Of a stretch of 64,000 bases of DNA, positions 40,124 through 49,612 are shown one piece after another. The stretch comes from Kocuria sp. cx-455 (GTDB lineage Bacteria; Actinomycetota; Actinomycetes; Actinomycetales; Micrococcaceae): assembly GCF_014698015.1 (NCBI RefSeq), contig NZ_JACXBS010000005.1, positions 62,001-126,000 on the forward strand, given 5' to 3'. The translations under genes were made by a program, and so were the position numbers. Numbering within the stretch: the stretch's first letter is position 1; every line of letters starts with the position of its first letter. The notes below the pieces were generated by a model. It searched no databases. It was not told where the DNA came from and saw only the letters and a list, made by a program, of their open reading frames with translations.

Positions 40124-40855
40124 CTAACGCGGCCTGGTTCGGGCTATGCCACGCGCGCGCTCTGCGTAGGTGTCGTCCAATGAGGTGTCCGGGAATTCGT
40201 CCCCGCGGGTTTCCACCGCGGTCCGCAGCAGAAAATCTGCGACGACCGGGTTCTTGGGAAGTAGCGACCCATGCAGGTAACTGCCCAGCACGTTATGCGT
40301 GCGCGCGCCCTCGGTACCGTCCTGACCATTATTGCCGGCCCCGCTGACCACAGCGGCCCAGGGCGCCTGGTCCGGTCCCAAGGTGGTCAGCCCGGAATGG
40401 TTCTCGTAGCCGATGATCGTGCCGAATTCCGGGGATTCGCTCACGACATTGCCGATCAAACGCTGCGGTCCACCCACCGTTTCCAGGTCGAACATGTCGA
40501 TCCCCCGCAAGGTCTCGCCGCCGCCGGTACGGAACTCCCGGCCGAAGAGCTGGTACAGACCGCAAATGACCAGCATGGGTGTGCCCGCCGACGCCGCCTC
40601 GTGCAGTCGGGGTGCCACGCGGGCGAGGTCCTCGGCCACCCGAAACTGACCCGAGTCCTGCCCACCGCCACCCACGAAGAGGTCTGCGTACTCCGGCCAC
40701 GGGTCACCGGGGTTGTAGTCGTGGACCCGCACCTCGAAGCCGTAGCGCTCGGCCCGGCGTTTGAGGGTCAGAGTGTTGCCCCAATCCCCGTAGATGTTCA
40801 TGTCCCGCGGATAGAGCTGAACAATGTCCAAGGACCCCACTTGTTCCTGATTCAT
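40124..40855 (-). CDS. gatD: GatD, glutamine amidotransferase subunit of lipid II isoglutaminyl synthase
   Basis: GatD supplies ammonia to MurT for amidation of D-Glu in lipid II, a step that affects peptidoglycan cross-linking. The 243-residue class I-like amidotransferase has the nucleophile Cys98 in MLVICGLYQLFG and a histidine at His195 in SYLHGSLLPKNP. The conserved GDWGNTLTLKRRA near residue 25 is typical. It lies 10 nt after murT. Confidence 0.93.
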   Translation of the reverse strand: MNQEQVGSLDIVQLYPRDMNIYGDWGNTLTLKRRAERYGFEVRVHDYNPGDPWPEYADLFVGGGGQDSGQFRVAEDLARVAPRLHEAASAGTPMLVICGLYQLFGREFRTGGGETLRGIDMFDLETVGGPQRLIGNVVSESPEFGTIIGYENHSGLTTLGPDQAPWAAVVSGAGNNGQDGTEGARTHNVLGSYLHGSLLPKNPVVADFLLRTAVETRGDEFPDTSLDDTYAERARGIARTRPR

Positions 40856-40865
40856 GATCGGCTCC

Positions 40866-42170
40866 TCAGATCGCGTCCACGTGGGTCATGCCGCCCAGGG
40901 TCTTGCGCAGGGACAACATGGCGGTGTACGTGCAGAACACCCGCATGGGCCGGTCTCCCGCCCCCGCAATGAACTGCTGGAGCGCGGTGTCCAGGTCGGT
41001 GTCCACCGATCGGACCGGCACCAGGTCGTAGTCCAGGCGCAGGGCCATGTCCCACGCGCGCACACCGGAGACCGTGTCCACGCCGCCGTCGCGCAAACTG
41101 TCGAAATCCACGTCCCACAGCCACGACACGTCACGGCCGTCGGCGTAGGCGTCGTTGATCGCGATCATGGTCGCGTACTCGTCCGCCGATGCGGACGCGA
41201 GTGACAACCGGAATCCGGCGGGGTTCTTCACGAGCAGCAGCTGAAGTGGTTTCCCGTCCACCGTCACGGTTTCACCGCGACCGAAGGCCGGGGTCACCCG
41301 CGACAGTTCCGCCACCAGGGAGGCAATGTCCGCGCCGTCGCCCAGAACCCGCAGGCTCAGGGCCAGAGCCGCCGCCGCGTTGTACTGGTTGTACACCCCG
41401 TAGAGGTCGATCGTGGCCGTGTGGTGTTCGCCGCGCACGTCCAGGTCCACGCTATTGGCCTGCACGGCGTTGAGCACCACATCCGCGCGTGGCCGCGCCA
41501 CGGAGGGTTGCTCCGAGTCCAGCTCGACCGTCTCGGTCTGACGCAGCACGTCGCGCATGTCGTCGTCGGAGGGGAACATGGGCCGCAATGCGTCCGAGAG
41601 GCCGAACCATTCAACGGTGGCGTCAGCGGCGACGTCGTCCGCGAGACTGGCGATCCGGGGGTCTTCGCGGTTGAGAACCACGGTGCCGGTGGTTGCCCTG
41701 GCGACCTGGCTGAGCATGCGACGGGTCGTGTCGATCTCGCCGAACCGGTCCAGCTGATCACGCATCACGTTGAGCAGCAGCGCGTAGCGGGGCTTGACCT
41801 GCTTGACGAAGTGCACGGCGTGCGCCTCGTCGAGTTCCAGCACGGCCACGTCCGCGTGGAGGCGACCGAACGCGTTCATCTCGGCCAGCAATGACGCCGC
41901 CACGCCCCGCACGAAATTGGATCCCGTCCGGTTCGTGAACACGCGCAGTCCCTGGGAACGCAGCAACTGGACGGCCATTTTGGTGGTCGTGGTTTTGCCG
42001 TTGGTGCCGCTGATGACCACCACACCGTGCGAGAGTTTGCCGAGTTCTTCGGCCACGAAACCGGGGTGCAGCTTTTCCATGACCAGGCCGGGAAAGGCGG
42101 AGCCGCCGCCGCGCAGGCTTGAGGCCCACCGGACTCCCTGGCCGAGTAGACGTACGAGTGGTCGAGACAT
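40866..42170 (-). CDS. murT: MurT, Mur-ligase-like subunit of lipid II isoglutaminyl synthase
   Basis: MurT binds lipid II and ATP and forms a heterodimer with GatD. The 434-residue protein has the Mur ligase motif VVVISGTNGKTTTTKM, RTGSNFVRGVAASL, VLELDEAHAVH and LNVMRDQLDRFGEID. The four-cysteine zinc-ribbon insert known from staphylococcal MurT is missing: only one cysteine, near the C-terminus, is present. ATG 42170 fits a leaderless transcript; ATG 42179, nine bases earlier, is the alternative. It is directly followed by gatD. Confidence 0.93.
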   Translation of the reverse strand: MSRPLVRLLGQGVRWASSLRGGGSAFPGLVMEKLHPGFVAEELGKLSHGVVVISGTNGKTTTTKMAVQLLRSQGLRVFTNRTGSNFVRGVAASLLAEMNAFGRLHADVAVLELDEAHAVHFVKQVKPRYALLLNVMRDQLDRFGEIDTTRRMLSQVARATTGTVVLNREDPRIASLADDVAADATVEWFGLSDALRPMFPSDDDMRDVLRQTETVELDSEQPSVARPRADVVLNAVQANSVDLDVRGEHHTATIDLYGVYNQYNAAAALALSLRVLGDGADIASLVAELSRVTPAFGRGETVTVDGKPLQLLLVKNPAGFRLSLASASADEYATMIAINDAYADGRDVSWLWDVDFDSLRDGGVDTVSGVRAWDMALRLDYDLVPVRSVDTDLDTALQQFIAGAGDRPMRVFCTYTAMLSLRKTLGGMTHVDAI

Positions 42171-42177
42171 GGATTCC

Positions 42178-42183
42178 ATTCTA
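42178..42183 (-). promoter_or_regulatory. -10 element giving a probable leaderless murT transcript
   Basis: TAGAAT on the minus strand ends 7 nt before ATG 42170, the spacing expected if transcription begins at the start codon. Leaderless mRNAs are common in Actinobacteria. No convincing -35 box is seen. Confidence 0.5.
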
Positions 42184-42240
42184 ATGACTGGGGTCCCACC
42201 GTCCCGGGCGCCGGTCAGCGATGCCCGGGGGCAATGGGAA

Positions 42241-42822
42241 TCAGGAACGGGGCCAGGCGGCGGCGATGTCGTCGCGATTGGCTCCGAGGGTCTGAATGAG
42301 CGGTTTGGTGTGCGCAATGACGGGCATGAAGTTGGCGTCACCCTCCCAGCGGGGCACCACGTGCTGATGCAGGTGCGCGGACAACGAGCCACCCGCGGCG
42401 GACCCCAGATTCAGGCCCACGTTGAACGCCGCCGGCTGCGCGACCTCCCGGATCGTGGCCACCGCCGTGCGGGTCAGCACGTTCAGCTCCCACAGTTCCT
42501 CGTCCGTGAGCTCGGTGATGTCCGCAACATGACGATACGGACAGATCAGCAAGTGCCCCGGGTTGTACGGGAACAGGTTGAGCACCACGAAGCAGTGTTC
42601 CCCGCGATGCACGATCAACGCGTCCTCGTCCGCGCGGTCCGGCCCGGTGCAGAACGGGCATCCGGGAGTCTCCGTGATCGAGGGGTCCTCACCGCGCACG
42701 TAGGCGAGCCGGTGGGGAGTCCACAGGCGCTGGAAACTGTCCGGCACGCCGGGCAGCTCGAAATCGTCCTGCGCCACCCAGCGCCGGTTGCCGTTCTGAT
42801 TCTGCTCGGCGTTCTCCGTCAC
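42241..42822 (-). CDS. HIT-family nucleotide hydrolase
   Basis: This 193-residue HIT protein may act on nucleotides such as AppppA; the substrate is unknown. The zinc-binding CPFCTGP lies before the HIT core, and the triad is [11 protein letters not shown] Walker-free fold, as expected. The GTG start overlaps the thrS stop by 4 bp. Together with thrS upstream it forms a coupled pair. Confidence 0.9.
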   Translation of the reverse strand: MTENAEQNQNGNRRWVAQDDFELPGVPDSFQRLWTPHRLAYVRGEDPSITETPGCPFCTGPDRADEDALIVHRGEHCFVVLNLFPYNPGHLLICPYRHVADITELTDEELWELNVLTRTAVATIREVAQPAAFNVGLNLGSAAGGSLSAHLHQHVVPRWEGDANFMPVIAHTKPLIQTLGANRDDIAAAWPRS

Positions 42823-44903
42823 GATTGCTCCGCAGCGGGTTGCGAGACCTCGCCGTCCGAGGGTGCCGAAGGATCCTCGTTCACGCGCTCGCGCACGTGC
42901 CGAACGATCATCTCCACGGCGGCGTCGACGGGTACCGCGTTGAACTGCGAGCCGTCGCGGTAGCGGAACGAGACCGCGCCGGCTTCAGCGTCGTCGCCGC
43001 CCGCGATGACCACGAACGGGATCTTGTCCTTGGACGCCGTGCGGATCTTCTTGGGGAAACGATCCGACGACGCATCCACCTCCACACGAATGCCCCGGGC
43101 GCGCAGCTTGGCCGCGAACTCGTCCAGGTAGTCGTTGAAGGCCTCGGCCACCGGAATGGCGCGCACCTGAACCGGAGCCAGCCACGCGGGGAACGCCCCG
43201 GCGTAGTGCTCGGTCAGCACACCCATGAACCGCTCCACCGATCCGAACAACGCACGGTGGATCATCACGGGCCGCTGCCGGGTGCCGTCGGCGGCCTGGT
43301 ACTCCAGGTCGAAACGCTCGGGCAGGTTGAAGTCCAACTGGATGGTGGACATCTGCCACGTGCGCCCGATCGCGTCCTTGGCCTGCACCGAAATCTTGGG
43401 GCCGTAGAAGGCCGCTCCCCCGGGATCCGGGACCAGCTGCAGACCGGAAGCCTCGGCCACCTCCTGCAGGGTGCGGGTGGCCTCGTCCCAGACCTCGTCG
43501 GAGCCCACGAATTTTTCCGGGTCCTTGGTGGACAGTTCCAGGTAGAAGTCGTCCAGACCGTAGTCCTTGAGCAAGGACAGGACGAAGTTCAGCGTGCCGG
43601 TCAGTTCGTCCTTCATTTGCTCGCGCGTGCAGTAGATGTGAGCGTCGTCCTGGGTCATACCGCGCACGCGCGTGAGCCCGTGGATCACACCGGATTTCTC
43701 GTAGCGGTACACCGCGCCGAACTCGAACAACCGCAGCGGCAACTCACGGTACGAACGCCCGCGTGAGCGGTAAATCAAGTTGTGCATCGGGCAGTTCATG
43801 GGCTTGAGGTAGTAGTCCTGGCCCTGCTTGGTCACCTCGCCCGTCTGCGGGTCCCGCTCCTCGTCCACGTGCATGGGAGGGAACATGCCGTCCCGGTACC
43901 AGTCCAGGTGACCGGACACCTCGTACAGGTGGCCCTTGGTGATGTGCGGGGAGTACACGAAGTCGTAGCCGGCCTCGGTGTGACGCTGACGCGAGTAGTC
44001 CTCCATCTCCTTGCGGATGATGCCGCCCTTGGGGTGGAAAACGGGCAGGCCCGAACCCAGTTCGTCCGGGAAGGAGAAGAGGTCCAGCTCGGAACCGAGC
44101 TTGCGATGGTCGCGACGCTCCGCTTCCGCGAGGCGCTCCTTGTAGGCCTTCAGCTCGTCCTTGGAGGGCCATGCGGTGCCGTAAATGCGCTGTAACTGCT
44201 TGTTCTTCTCGTTGCCGCGCCAGTAAGCGGCCGCCGAACGCATCAGCGCAAAGCCATTGCCGATCAATTTGGTGTTGGGTACATGCGGGCCGCGGCACAG
44301 ATCGCGCCACACGATCTCGTGGCTCTGCCGGTCGACGTTGTCGTAAATGGTGATTTCCCCGGCGCCCACCTCCACGGATGCGCCCTCCGCGGATTCCTCC
44401 ATGGAGCCCGAACCCGGCCCGTTGGCCAGGTCGATCAGCTCCAGCTTGTAGGGCTCGTCCGCCATTTCCTCGCGGGCTTCGGCTTCATCGACCGCGCGGC
44501 GCCAGAACAATTGCGACTTGTTCACGATCTTGAGCATGGACTTCTCGATCGTCTTCAGATCCTCGGGCGTGAACGGTTCGTCGACGTCGAAGTCGAAGTA
44601 GAACCCGTCCGTGATGTACGGTCCGATGCCCAGCTTGGCATCGGGACGCAACTGCTGCACGGCCTGCGCCATCACGTGAGCCGTAGAGTGCCGCAAGACC
44701 TCGAGGCCCTCCGGGTCGCCCACGAGCACGCGCTCCACCACGTCACCGTCCGCGAGTTCGGTCCGCAAATCCTTGAGCTCACCATTGATGTGGGCCACCA
44801 CCACCTCACGCTGATCCGCGTACAGATCAGCCGCGGTGGTTCCCTCGGTTTCGGTGCGGGGATCGCCATCCACGGTCAGCTGTAATTGAGCGGCATCAGA
44901 CAT
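42819..44903 (-). CDS. thrS: Threonine-tRNA ligase
   Basis: The enzyme charges tRNA-Thr. The 694-residue protein has an N-terminal TGS domain, an editing domain with [14 protein letters not shown], the class II core ([33 protein letters not shown]), and an anticodon-binding end. ATG 44903 has AAGGAG upstream. A T-box-like string lies in the leader but is too poor to call. Confidence 0.96.
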   Translation of the reverse strand: MSDAAQLQLTVDGDPRTETEGTTAADLYADQREVVVAHINGELKDLRTELADGDVVERVLVGDPEGLEVLRHSTAHVMAQAVQQLRPDAKLGIGPYITDGFYFDFDVDEPFTPEDLKTIEKSMLKIVNKSQLFWRRAVDEAEAREEMADEPYKLELIDLANGPGSGSMEESAEGASVEVGAGEITIYDNVDRQSHEIVWRDLCRGPHVPNTKLIGNGFALMRSAAAYWRGNEKNKQLQRIYGTAWPSKDELKAYKERLAEAERRDHRKLGSELDLFSFPDELGSGLPVFHPKGGIIRKEMEDYSRQRHTEAGYDFVYSPHITKGHLYEVSGHLDWYRDGMFPPMHVDEERDPQTGEVTKQGQDYYLKPMNCPMHNLIYRSRGRSYRELPLRLFEFGAVYRYEKSGVIHGLTRVRGMTQDDAHIYCTREQMKDELTGTLNFVLSLLKDYGLDDFYLELSTKDPEKFVGSDEVWDEATRTLQEVAEASGLQLVPDPGGAAFYGPKISVQAKDAIGRTWQMSTIQLDFNLPERFDLEYQAADGTRQRPVMIHRALFGSVERFMGVLTEHYAGAFPAWLAPVQVRAIPVAEAFNDYLDEFAAKLRARGIRVEVDASSDRFPKKIRTASKDKIPFVVIAGGDDAEAGAVSFRYRDGSQFNAVPVDAAVEMIVRHVRERVNEDPSAPSDGEVSQPAAEQS

Positions 44904-45047
44904 GAGTTACTCCTTCGACTGTACTTTCGACGCGCGCCCATACCGGGGACGCGCGGGTCCCGCGGAACACCTAGTTCGGCGGGGACGCAGATGATGCTAC
45001 CGCCCCGACACGGAGCGGACACATTTGGTGGGCCGGAATGCGGCCCG

Positions 45048-45087
45048 AAAAAAGCTGTACCCCGAGCCGTGAGGCCCGGGGTACAGC
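45048..45087 (-). terminator. Rho-independent terminator after the DUF2382 gene
   Basis: An 11-bp perfect stem (45054-45064 with 45077-45087) is followed on the minus strand by six T residues. It ends the PRC-barrel/DUF2382 transcript, 39 nt after its stop. The rest of the 222-nt gap to thrS holds the thrS leader with no clear promoter. Confidence 0.9.
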
Positions 45088-45125
45088 AACTCAGCGGTGC
45101 AGCGCCTCAGCGGTGCACATCAGTT

Positions 45126-46103
45126 TCAGCGACGGGGAGCGTTGCCGCCCAAGCCGTCACCACGACCATTAAGGTCGCGGTCACGATCGGTGTCGGTCTC
45201 GACGTCGACCTGTTCCTTGCGCACGTCCGCCTCGACGCGCTGCGTGTCGCGAACGGTTTCCTTGTTCAGGCCGACCTCTTCGACGGCCACGGCTTCCTTC
45301 TCGACCACGGGGCGCTCTTCGTGCAGTGAGACCTCAACCTCTTCCTCACCGATGGTGCCGGTGCGGGCCTGGCCGTCACGGACCGGGGTGCGTTCCACGG
45401 TGACCTCTTCGCGCTCAACGGGAACGTCAACGGTCTCGTGGTCGGTGACCACGTACTTGCGCAAACGCGCACGTCCGGCTTCGCGCTCCTGGGTACCGAC
45501 ATTGAGCTGCTCCTCGTGCCGAACCACGGAAGCGTCGTCGCGGTCAGCGGCAGTGCGGTCACGATCGGTCAGGTCGCGATCGTCGTCACGGCCCGCGGCT
45601 ACGCCCGCAACACCGGCGGTACCAGCGGTACCGGCGGTACGGTCCCGATCGGTCAGGTCGCGGTCCCGATCGGTGAGATCGCGATCGTCGTCACGGCCCG
45701 CAGCTGCGCCCGCAACACCGGCGGTGCCAGCGGTACCGGCGGTACGGTCCCGATCGGTCAGGTCGCGATCGCGATCTGCACCCTGACCGTTGTCGTAGTT
45801 CATCTCGTAATAGCGGTAGAGTTCTTCCTCTTCCGCCGGGGAAAGGTGCTGATCCGCATCGACCTTGGGAGCGTCCTTGATGACGTCCTTCTGGTAGGGC
45901 AGGACAACGCGGTCACCGTCCTGGCGGGCATCCTTGGCGGGAACGAAGCTCTCCTTCGCGCCGAAGAGTCCCGTGTTGACGGTCAAGAACGTGGGCTCAC
46001 CCGAGTTGTCATCGAGGAAGACCTGCTCGACCTTGCCGACCTTGTCACCGTCAGCGTCGTAGGCAGTGCTGGAGAGAATCGCATTCACATCGAAAGTCGT
46101 CAT
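45126..46103 (-). CDS. PRC-barrel and DUF2382 (YsnF/AvaK) domain stress protein
   Basis: The 325-residue protein has an N-terminal PRC barrel (DADGDKVGKVEQVFLDDNSGEP), a disordered middle with repeated DRDLTDRDRTAGTAGTAG blocks, and a C-terminal DUF2382 domain (LRKYVVTDHETVDVPVEREE). Related proteins occur in stress-responsive bacteria, but the function is not known. The repeat blocks are highly charged and likely disordered. ATG 46103 has AAGGAG upstream. It is a single-gene unit with its own terminator. Confidence 0.88.
   Translation of the reverse strand: MTTFDVNAILSSTAYDADGDKVGKVEQVFLDDNSGEPTFLTVNTGLFGAKESFVPAKDARQDGDRVVLPYQKDVIKDAPKVDADQHLSPAEEEELYRYYEMNYDNGQGADRDRDLTDRDRTAGTAGTAGVAGAAAGRDDDRDLTDRDRDLTDRDRTAGTAGTAGVAGVAAGRDDDRDLTDRDRTAADRDDASVVRHEEQLNVGTQEREAGRARLRKYVVTDHETVDVPVEREEVTVERTPVRDGQARTGTIGEEEVEVSLHEERPVVEKEAVAVEEVGLNKETVRDTQRVEADVRKEQVDVETDTDRDRDLNGRGDGLGGNAPRR
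45577..45765. repeat. In-frame direct repeat inside the DUF2382 gene
   Basis: Two 84-nt copies (45577-45660 and 45682-45765) differ at three positions and are 105 nt (35 codons) apart, so the frame is kept. Copy-number change would alter linker length in steps of 35 residues. Slippage or unequal crossover is a likely origin. Confidence 0.85.
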
Positions 46104-46451
46104 CGCAAGAACTCCTTCACGTTTATTGCGTTCGTCAAAGCACGGTTTGTGCCCTGCGAGCCATCACTCTGCACGATGGCATTGTGATCTAGCTTCCTAC
46201 CCAGCATACTGACGTTCAGTGGGCTGACAATACTTTTTCTCTCTTGGGTGAAATGCCGTGCTCTTGCTTCCGTCGCCCGTTTATTTGGATTATTGACCCG
46301 CCAGTTACGGGGCCCGCAGCAACGGGGAGAATTCATTCCCGGGCTCGGCACGTGGGGTAGGGCACAATGGGGATCGAGCCGACGGGTGGCGGGCTGCGCA
46401 TCCTGCGGAGGCGGCCACTTCCGACACTTCACGACAAGTCTGGAGCCGCAC
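46104..46451. other. 348-nt divergent intergenic region with a DUF2382 promoter candidate
   Basis: On the minus strand TTGTCA (46230-46225) and TATGCT (46208-46203) are 16 nt apart, a reasonable housekeeping-type promoter reading toward the DUF2382 gene, about 100 nt away. The plus direction shows no convincing promoter for the NfeD-like gene. No repeat, tRNA or hidden gene was seen. Confidence 0.5.
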
Positions 46452-46949
46452 GTGTGGGACGCACTGGTCAATAACCCCTGGATCCTCTGGCTGATCATCA
46501 TGCTCGTCCTGGCGGGCATTGAGATGCTCACCCTGGACTTCTTATTTTTGATGATGTCCATGGCCGCCCTGGGCGCGGGGGTGGTGAGTTTCTTCACCCC
46601 CAGCTTCCCGCTCCAGGTGATCACGTTCGCCGTGGTTGCGGTGCTTCTCATCTTCCTGTTGCGCCCCGTGGCGCTGAGACGACTCAACCGGTCCACCCCC
46701 AGTACCCGTTCCAATGCCGAGCGACTCGTGGGGTTGTCCTGCACCGTGCTGGAACCGGTCAGCGAGGACACCGGCCTGGTCCGGCTCGAGGGTGACATCT
46801 GGACGGCACGCTCGGCGGAGCGCGCCACGCTCGAAACGGGGACCAAGGCCTATGTGTACCGCATTGACGGAGCCACCGCGATCGTCTCCCACACCGCCCC
46901 AGCAACCACTGATTTCTCCGATTCGCCCGCTCCGCAACCCGGATACTGA
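46452..46949 (+). CDS. NfeD-like membrane protein
   Basis: This 165-residue protein has three hydrophobic segments (starting WILWLIIMLVLAGIEMLTLD) and a C-terminal soluble OB-fold domain (LVGLSCTVLEPVSEDTGLVRL), the truncated NfeD layout. NfeD proteins work with SPFH proteins in the membrane; an SPFH gene follows by 50 nt. I use GTG 46452, preceded by CTGGAG; a much longer reading is possible but implausible. Confidence 0.88.
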   Translation: MWDALVNNPWILWLIIMLVLAGIEMLTLDFLFLMMSMAALGAGVVSFFTPSFPLQVITFAVVAVLLIFLLRPVALRRLNRSTPSTRSNAERLVGLSCTVLEPVSEDTGLVRLEGDIWTARSAERATLETGTKAYVYRIDGATAIVSHTAPATTDFSDSPAPQPGY

Positions 46950-46999
46950 TACCTGTACGGGTCGTTCGGCCCGCGCATCCCCCCACGTGAGAGGACCCC

Positions 47000-48100
47000 A
47001 TGGAAATCGTCATCACAGTACTACTCGTAGTGGTGGTGCTGGCCGCGGCAATCGCCCTGATCAAGGCGGTGCGGATCATTCCGCAGTCCCGCGCCGGCAT
47101 CGTGGAACGCCTCGGCAAGTATCAGGCCACGCTCAATCCCGGCCTGCACTTCCTCATCCCCTTCGTCGACCGACTGCTGCCCATGATCGACTTGCGAGAG
47201 CAAGTGGTACCGTTCCCCGCTCAGTCCGTGATCACGGAGGACAACCTGGTGGTCGGTATCGACACCGTGGTGTACTTCCAGGTCACCGACCCTCGCGCCG
47301 CAACTTACGAGATCACCAACTACATCCAGGCCGTGGACGAACTTACGAGCGCTACCCTGCGTAACGTGGTGGGTGGCCTGAATCTCGAGGAGACACTGAC
47401 GTCGCGTGACAAGATCAATGCCGAGCTGCGCGGGGTGTTGGACTCCACCACGGGCCGCTGGGGCATTCGCATTTCTCGCGTGGACATCAAGGAGATCACT
47501 CCCCCGCCCTCCATCCAGGACTCGATGGAGAAGCAGATGCGCGCCGAACGTGATCGCCGCGCAACCATTCTGACGGCCGAGGGCGAGAAACAGTCCCAGA
47601 TCCTGACCGCCGAGGGTGAGCGGCAAGCCGCGGTGCTTTCCGCAGAAGGCGATGCCAAGGCCGCGATCCTGCGCGCGGACGGTGAGGCCCAGGCCATCGC
47701 CAAGGTCTTCGACTCCATCCACCGCGCCAAGCCCACCCAGAAGTTGCTGGCCTACCAGTACATTCAAACACTGCCCAAGGTGGCAGAGGGCTCCGCCAAT
47801 AAGGTGTGGATGATTCCCGCCGAACTCAGTACCGCGCTGCGCGGAGTGGGCAACTTCCTGGCCACTCCCGGCGGTGAAGGCCCGCATGACGCGTCCTGGG
47901 ACGACCAGGAGGACGAGCCGACCCCCACAGCCCACTCGGAGCCCATTGTGGAGTCCGAAACCGTCAAGGTCACGGAGAAGGATCTCGAGCCGGATCTGAC
48001 GCTCACCGACCCCAATGACTTCGAGATGCCGGAACCGCCGTTCGCGGACCCGGCGGCCGGAGAATACGGTTCGAGCAATGACGGGAATGAATCTCGCTGA
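47000..48100 (+). CDS. SPFH (stomatin/prohibitin) family membrane protein
   Basis: The 366-residue protein has an N-terminal membrane segment (VITVLLVVVVLAAAIALI), an SPFH core (RIIPQSRAGIVERLGKYQ; EDNLVVGIDTVVYFQVTD) and a helical stretch with repeated AEGE units (LTAEGEKQSQILTAEGERQ). An acidic tail ends the protein. Such proteins scaffold membrane domains and resemble QmcA. It is paired with the NfeD-like gene. ATG 47000 has GAGAGGA upstream. Confidence 0.92.
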   Translation: MEIVITVLLVVVVLAAAIALIKAVRIIPQSRAGIVERLGKYQATLNPGLHFLIPFVDRLLPMIDLREQVVPFPAQSVITEDNLVVGIDTVVYFQVTDPRAATYEITNYIQAVDELTSATLRNVVGGLNLEETLTSRDKINAELRGVLDSTTGRWGIRISRVDIKEITPPPSIQDSMEKQMRAERDRRATILTAEGEKQSQILTAEGERQAAVLSAEGDAKAAILRADGEAQAIAKVFDSIHRAKPTQKLLAYQYIQTLPKVAEGSANKVWMIPAELSTALRGVGNFLATPGGEGPHDASWDDQEDEPTPTAHSEPIVESETVKVTEKDLEPDLTLTDPNDFEMPEPPFADPAAGEYGSSNDGNESR

Positions 48101-48151
48101 CCCGTGGTTGTATTCGGTTGATAAGAATCCCCGCGTCGTCCATCGGGCCGA

Positions 48152-48157
48152 TTGACA
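48152..48157 (+). promoter_or_regulatory. Candidate -35 element for rbpA
   Basis: TTGACA on the plus strand lies 55 nt ahead of rbpA. No good -10 hexamer follows at 16-18 nt (TGTACC at 17 nt), so this is a weak call. Confidence 0.35.
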
Positions 48158-48206
48158 GCCGGGATCATATTCTGTGTACCAGTAGGACTTCAGGAAGGAC
48201 CGTCCA

Positions 48207-48542
48207 GTGAGCGATCGCAGCCTCCGTGGAATGCGTTTGGGTTCCCAGTCGATGGAAACCGAAACCGGTGTTGAACCGGCACCGCGCCAACGCGTGGAGT
48301 ACCGCACCAAGGATGGTGAATCGGTGAGCGTGATGTTCGCGGCGGAGGCGGAAATTCCCCCGGTGTGGACCACCAAGACCGGCCACGAGGCCATCCTGGT
48401 CAACGGTGAAAAACCTGAAAACCCCAATGAGAAGCATGTTCGCACCCACTGGGACATGCTCATGGAGCGTCGTAGCTCCGAGGAGCTCGAGGAAATCCTG
48501 CAGCAGCGTTTGGACTTCTACAAGGAGCGCCACGCGATCTGA
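48207..48542 (+). CDS. rbpA: RNA polymerase-binding protein RbpA
   Basis: RbpA binds sigma and RNA polymerase and stimulates initiation in Actinobacteria. The 111-residue protein has the N-terminal MRLGSQSMETE segment, the RbpA core and the C-terminal sigma-binding helix (RTHWDMLMERRSSEELEEIL). It contains no cysteine, unlike the zinc-containing Streptomyces form. GTG 48207 has AGGAAGG upstream. Confidence 0.94.
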   Translation: MSDRSLRGMRLGSQSMETETGVEPAPRQRVEYRTKDGESVSVMFAAEAEIPPVWTTKTGHEAILVNGEKPENPNEKHVRTHWDMLMERRSSEELEEILQQRLDFYKERHAI

Positions 48543-48603
48543 TGTCATGAGCGCGCCGGGACCGTCAATCGGGCCGGGTTTCCGGTGAGGGCCCAGTTGA
48601 AAT

Positions 48604-48641
48604 GCCGACGCCGCGTACCACCTGTGGTACGCGGCGTCGGC
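48604..48641. terminator. Bidirectional terminator between rbpA and the mannose synthase gene
   Basis: Two perfect 18-bp arms (48604-48621 and 48624-48641) meet at a 2-nt centre. The plus side is followed by GTTTGCTATTC. It sits between convergent genes and should stop transcription from both sides. Confidence 0.85.
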
Positions 48642-48681
48642 GTTTGCTATTCGTCGCCGTGGCTTGCGACTCGCATGTGGG

Positions 48682-49422
48682 TTACTTGCGCAGGCCGAGT
48701 TTCGCCGCCAGGGTCTGCCCTCGAGCTGTCAAACCCCATGCGGCCACGCTGGTCGCCGCTTCCACGGTCACGTTCTTGCTCATCTTGGAGACGCCCTCTT
48801 CGCGCTCGACAAAGGTGATGGGCACCTCCGTGATGTTCAGGCCCAACCGTTCGGTGCGCCATGCGAGGTCGATCTGGAAGCAGTAACCGCGAGAACGCAC
48901 CGAGCCCAGGTCTATGGCCTCAAGGGTCGCGCGTTTGTAGGCACGGTAGCCGCCGGTGATGTCATGGATACGGGTACCCAGGAGGACGCGCGAATACAGA
49001 TTGCCGCCGCGGGAAATGAGCTGCCGGTCCAGCGGCCAGTTCTCCGTGCGACCACCCGGTACGTAGCGGGAACCAATGGCCAGATCCGCGCCGTTGTCGA
49101 TGGCGTCCAGCAGCAAGGGCAACTGTTCGGGTTGGTGGGAGCAGTCCGCATCCATCTCGACCAGCACGTCGTAGCCGTTCTCGAGACCCCAGTGGAAACC
49201 GGCGATGTAGGCCGGGCCCAGCCCCTCTTTCTTGGCCCGGTGGAGCACGTGGATATGATCATCCGCCGCGGACATGTCATCGGCCAAGCGGCCGGTGCCG
49301 TCCGGGCTGTTGTCGTCCGTGATCAGCACGTGCGCATCGGGAACGGCTGCCCGCAACCGGGCCACTACCGTGGGCAGTGATTCGCGTTCGTTATAGGTGG
49401 GGATGATCGTGAGAACTCGCAC
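48682..49422 (-). CDS. ppm1: Polyprenol-monophosphomannose synthase
   Basis: This GT2 enzyme transfers mannose from GDP-mannose to polyprenyl phosphate, the donor for mannosylated glycolipids and protein O-mannosylation. The 246-residue protein has [25 protein letters not shown], the DxD site [10 protein letters not shown] and [14 protein letters not shown]. It lacks the second membrane domain fused in some mycobacterial Ppm1. GTG 49422 has GAAAGGA upstream. Confidence 0.92.
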   Translation of the reverse strand: MRVLTIIPTYNERESLPTVVARLRAAVPDAHVLITDDNSPDGTGRLADDMSAADDHIHVLHRAKKEGLGPAYIAGFHWGLENGYDVLVEMDADCSHQPEQLPLLLDAIDNGADLAIGSRYVPGGRTENWPLDRQLISRGGNLYSRVLLGTRIHDITGGYRAYKRATLEAIDLGSVRSRGYCFQIDLAWRTERLGLNITEVPITFVEREEGVSKMSKNVTVEAATSVAAWGLTARGQTLAAKLGLRK

Positions 49423-49566
49423 CGGGCGTCCTTTCAAGCCTCTGGGGACGGGGGGAAACGCCCCGAACACACCACAGGGCGGGCCCATCCGCCTTCGGAC
49501 CAGGCGCGAATTGCTCCGCGGCTCTGTTTTCTAAGGACGGATGAACCCACCCGGCAGTAAGAATTC

Positions 49567-49596
49567 AGTGTAACCGCCTATTCTGGCGAGCACCAA
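49567..49596 (-). promoter_or_regulatory. Promoter candidate for the mannose synthase gene
   Basis: On the minus strand TTGGTG (49596-49591) and TACACT (49572-49567) are 18 nt apart, reading into ppm1 about 145 nt away. The rest of this 190-nt gap has nothing else I can support. Confidence 0.5.
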
Positions 49597-49612
49597 GATG
49601 GCAGATTGTCAA

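Noticed and set aside
44904-45000. T-box-like string AGGTGTTCCGCG ahead of thrS
   Set aside because: It is missing two bases of the T-box core and no specifier or antiterminator could be recognised.
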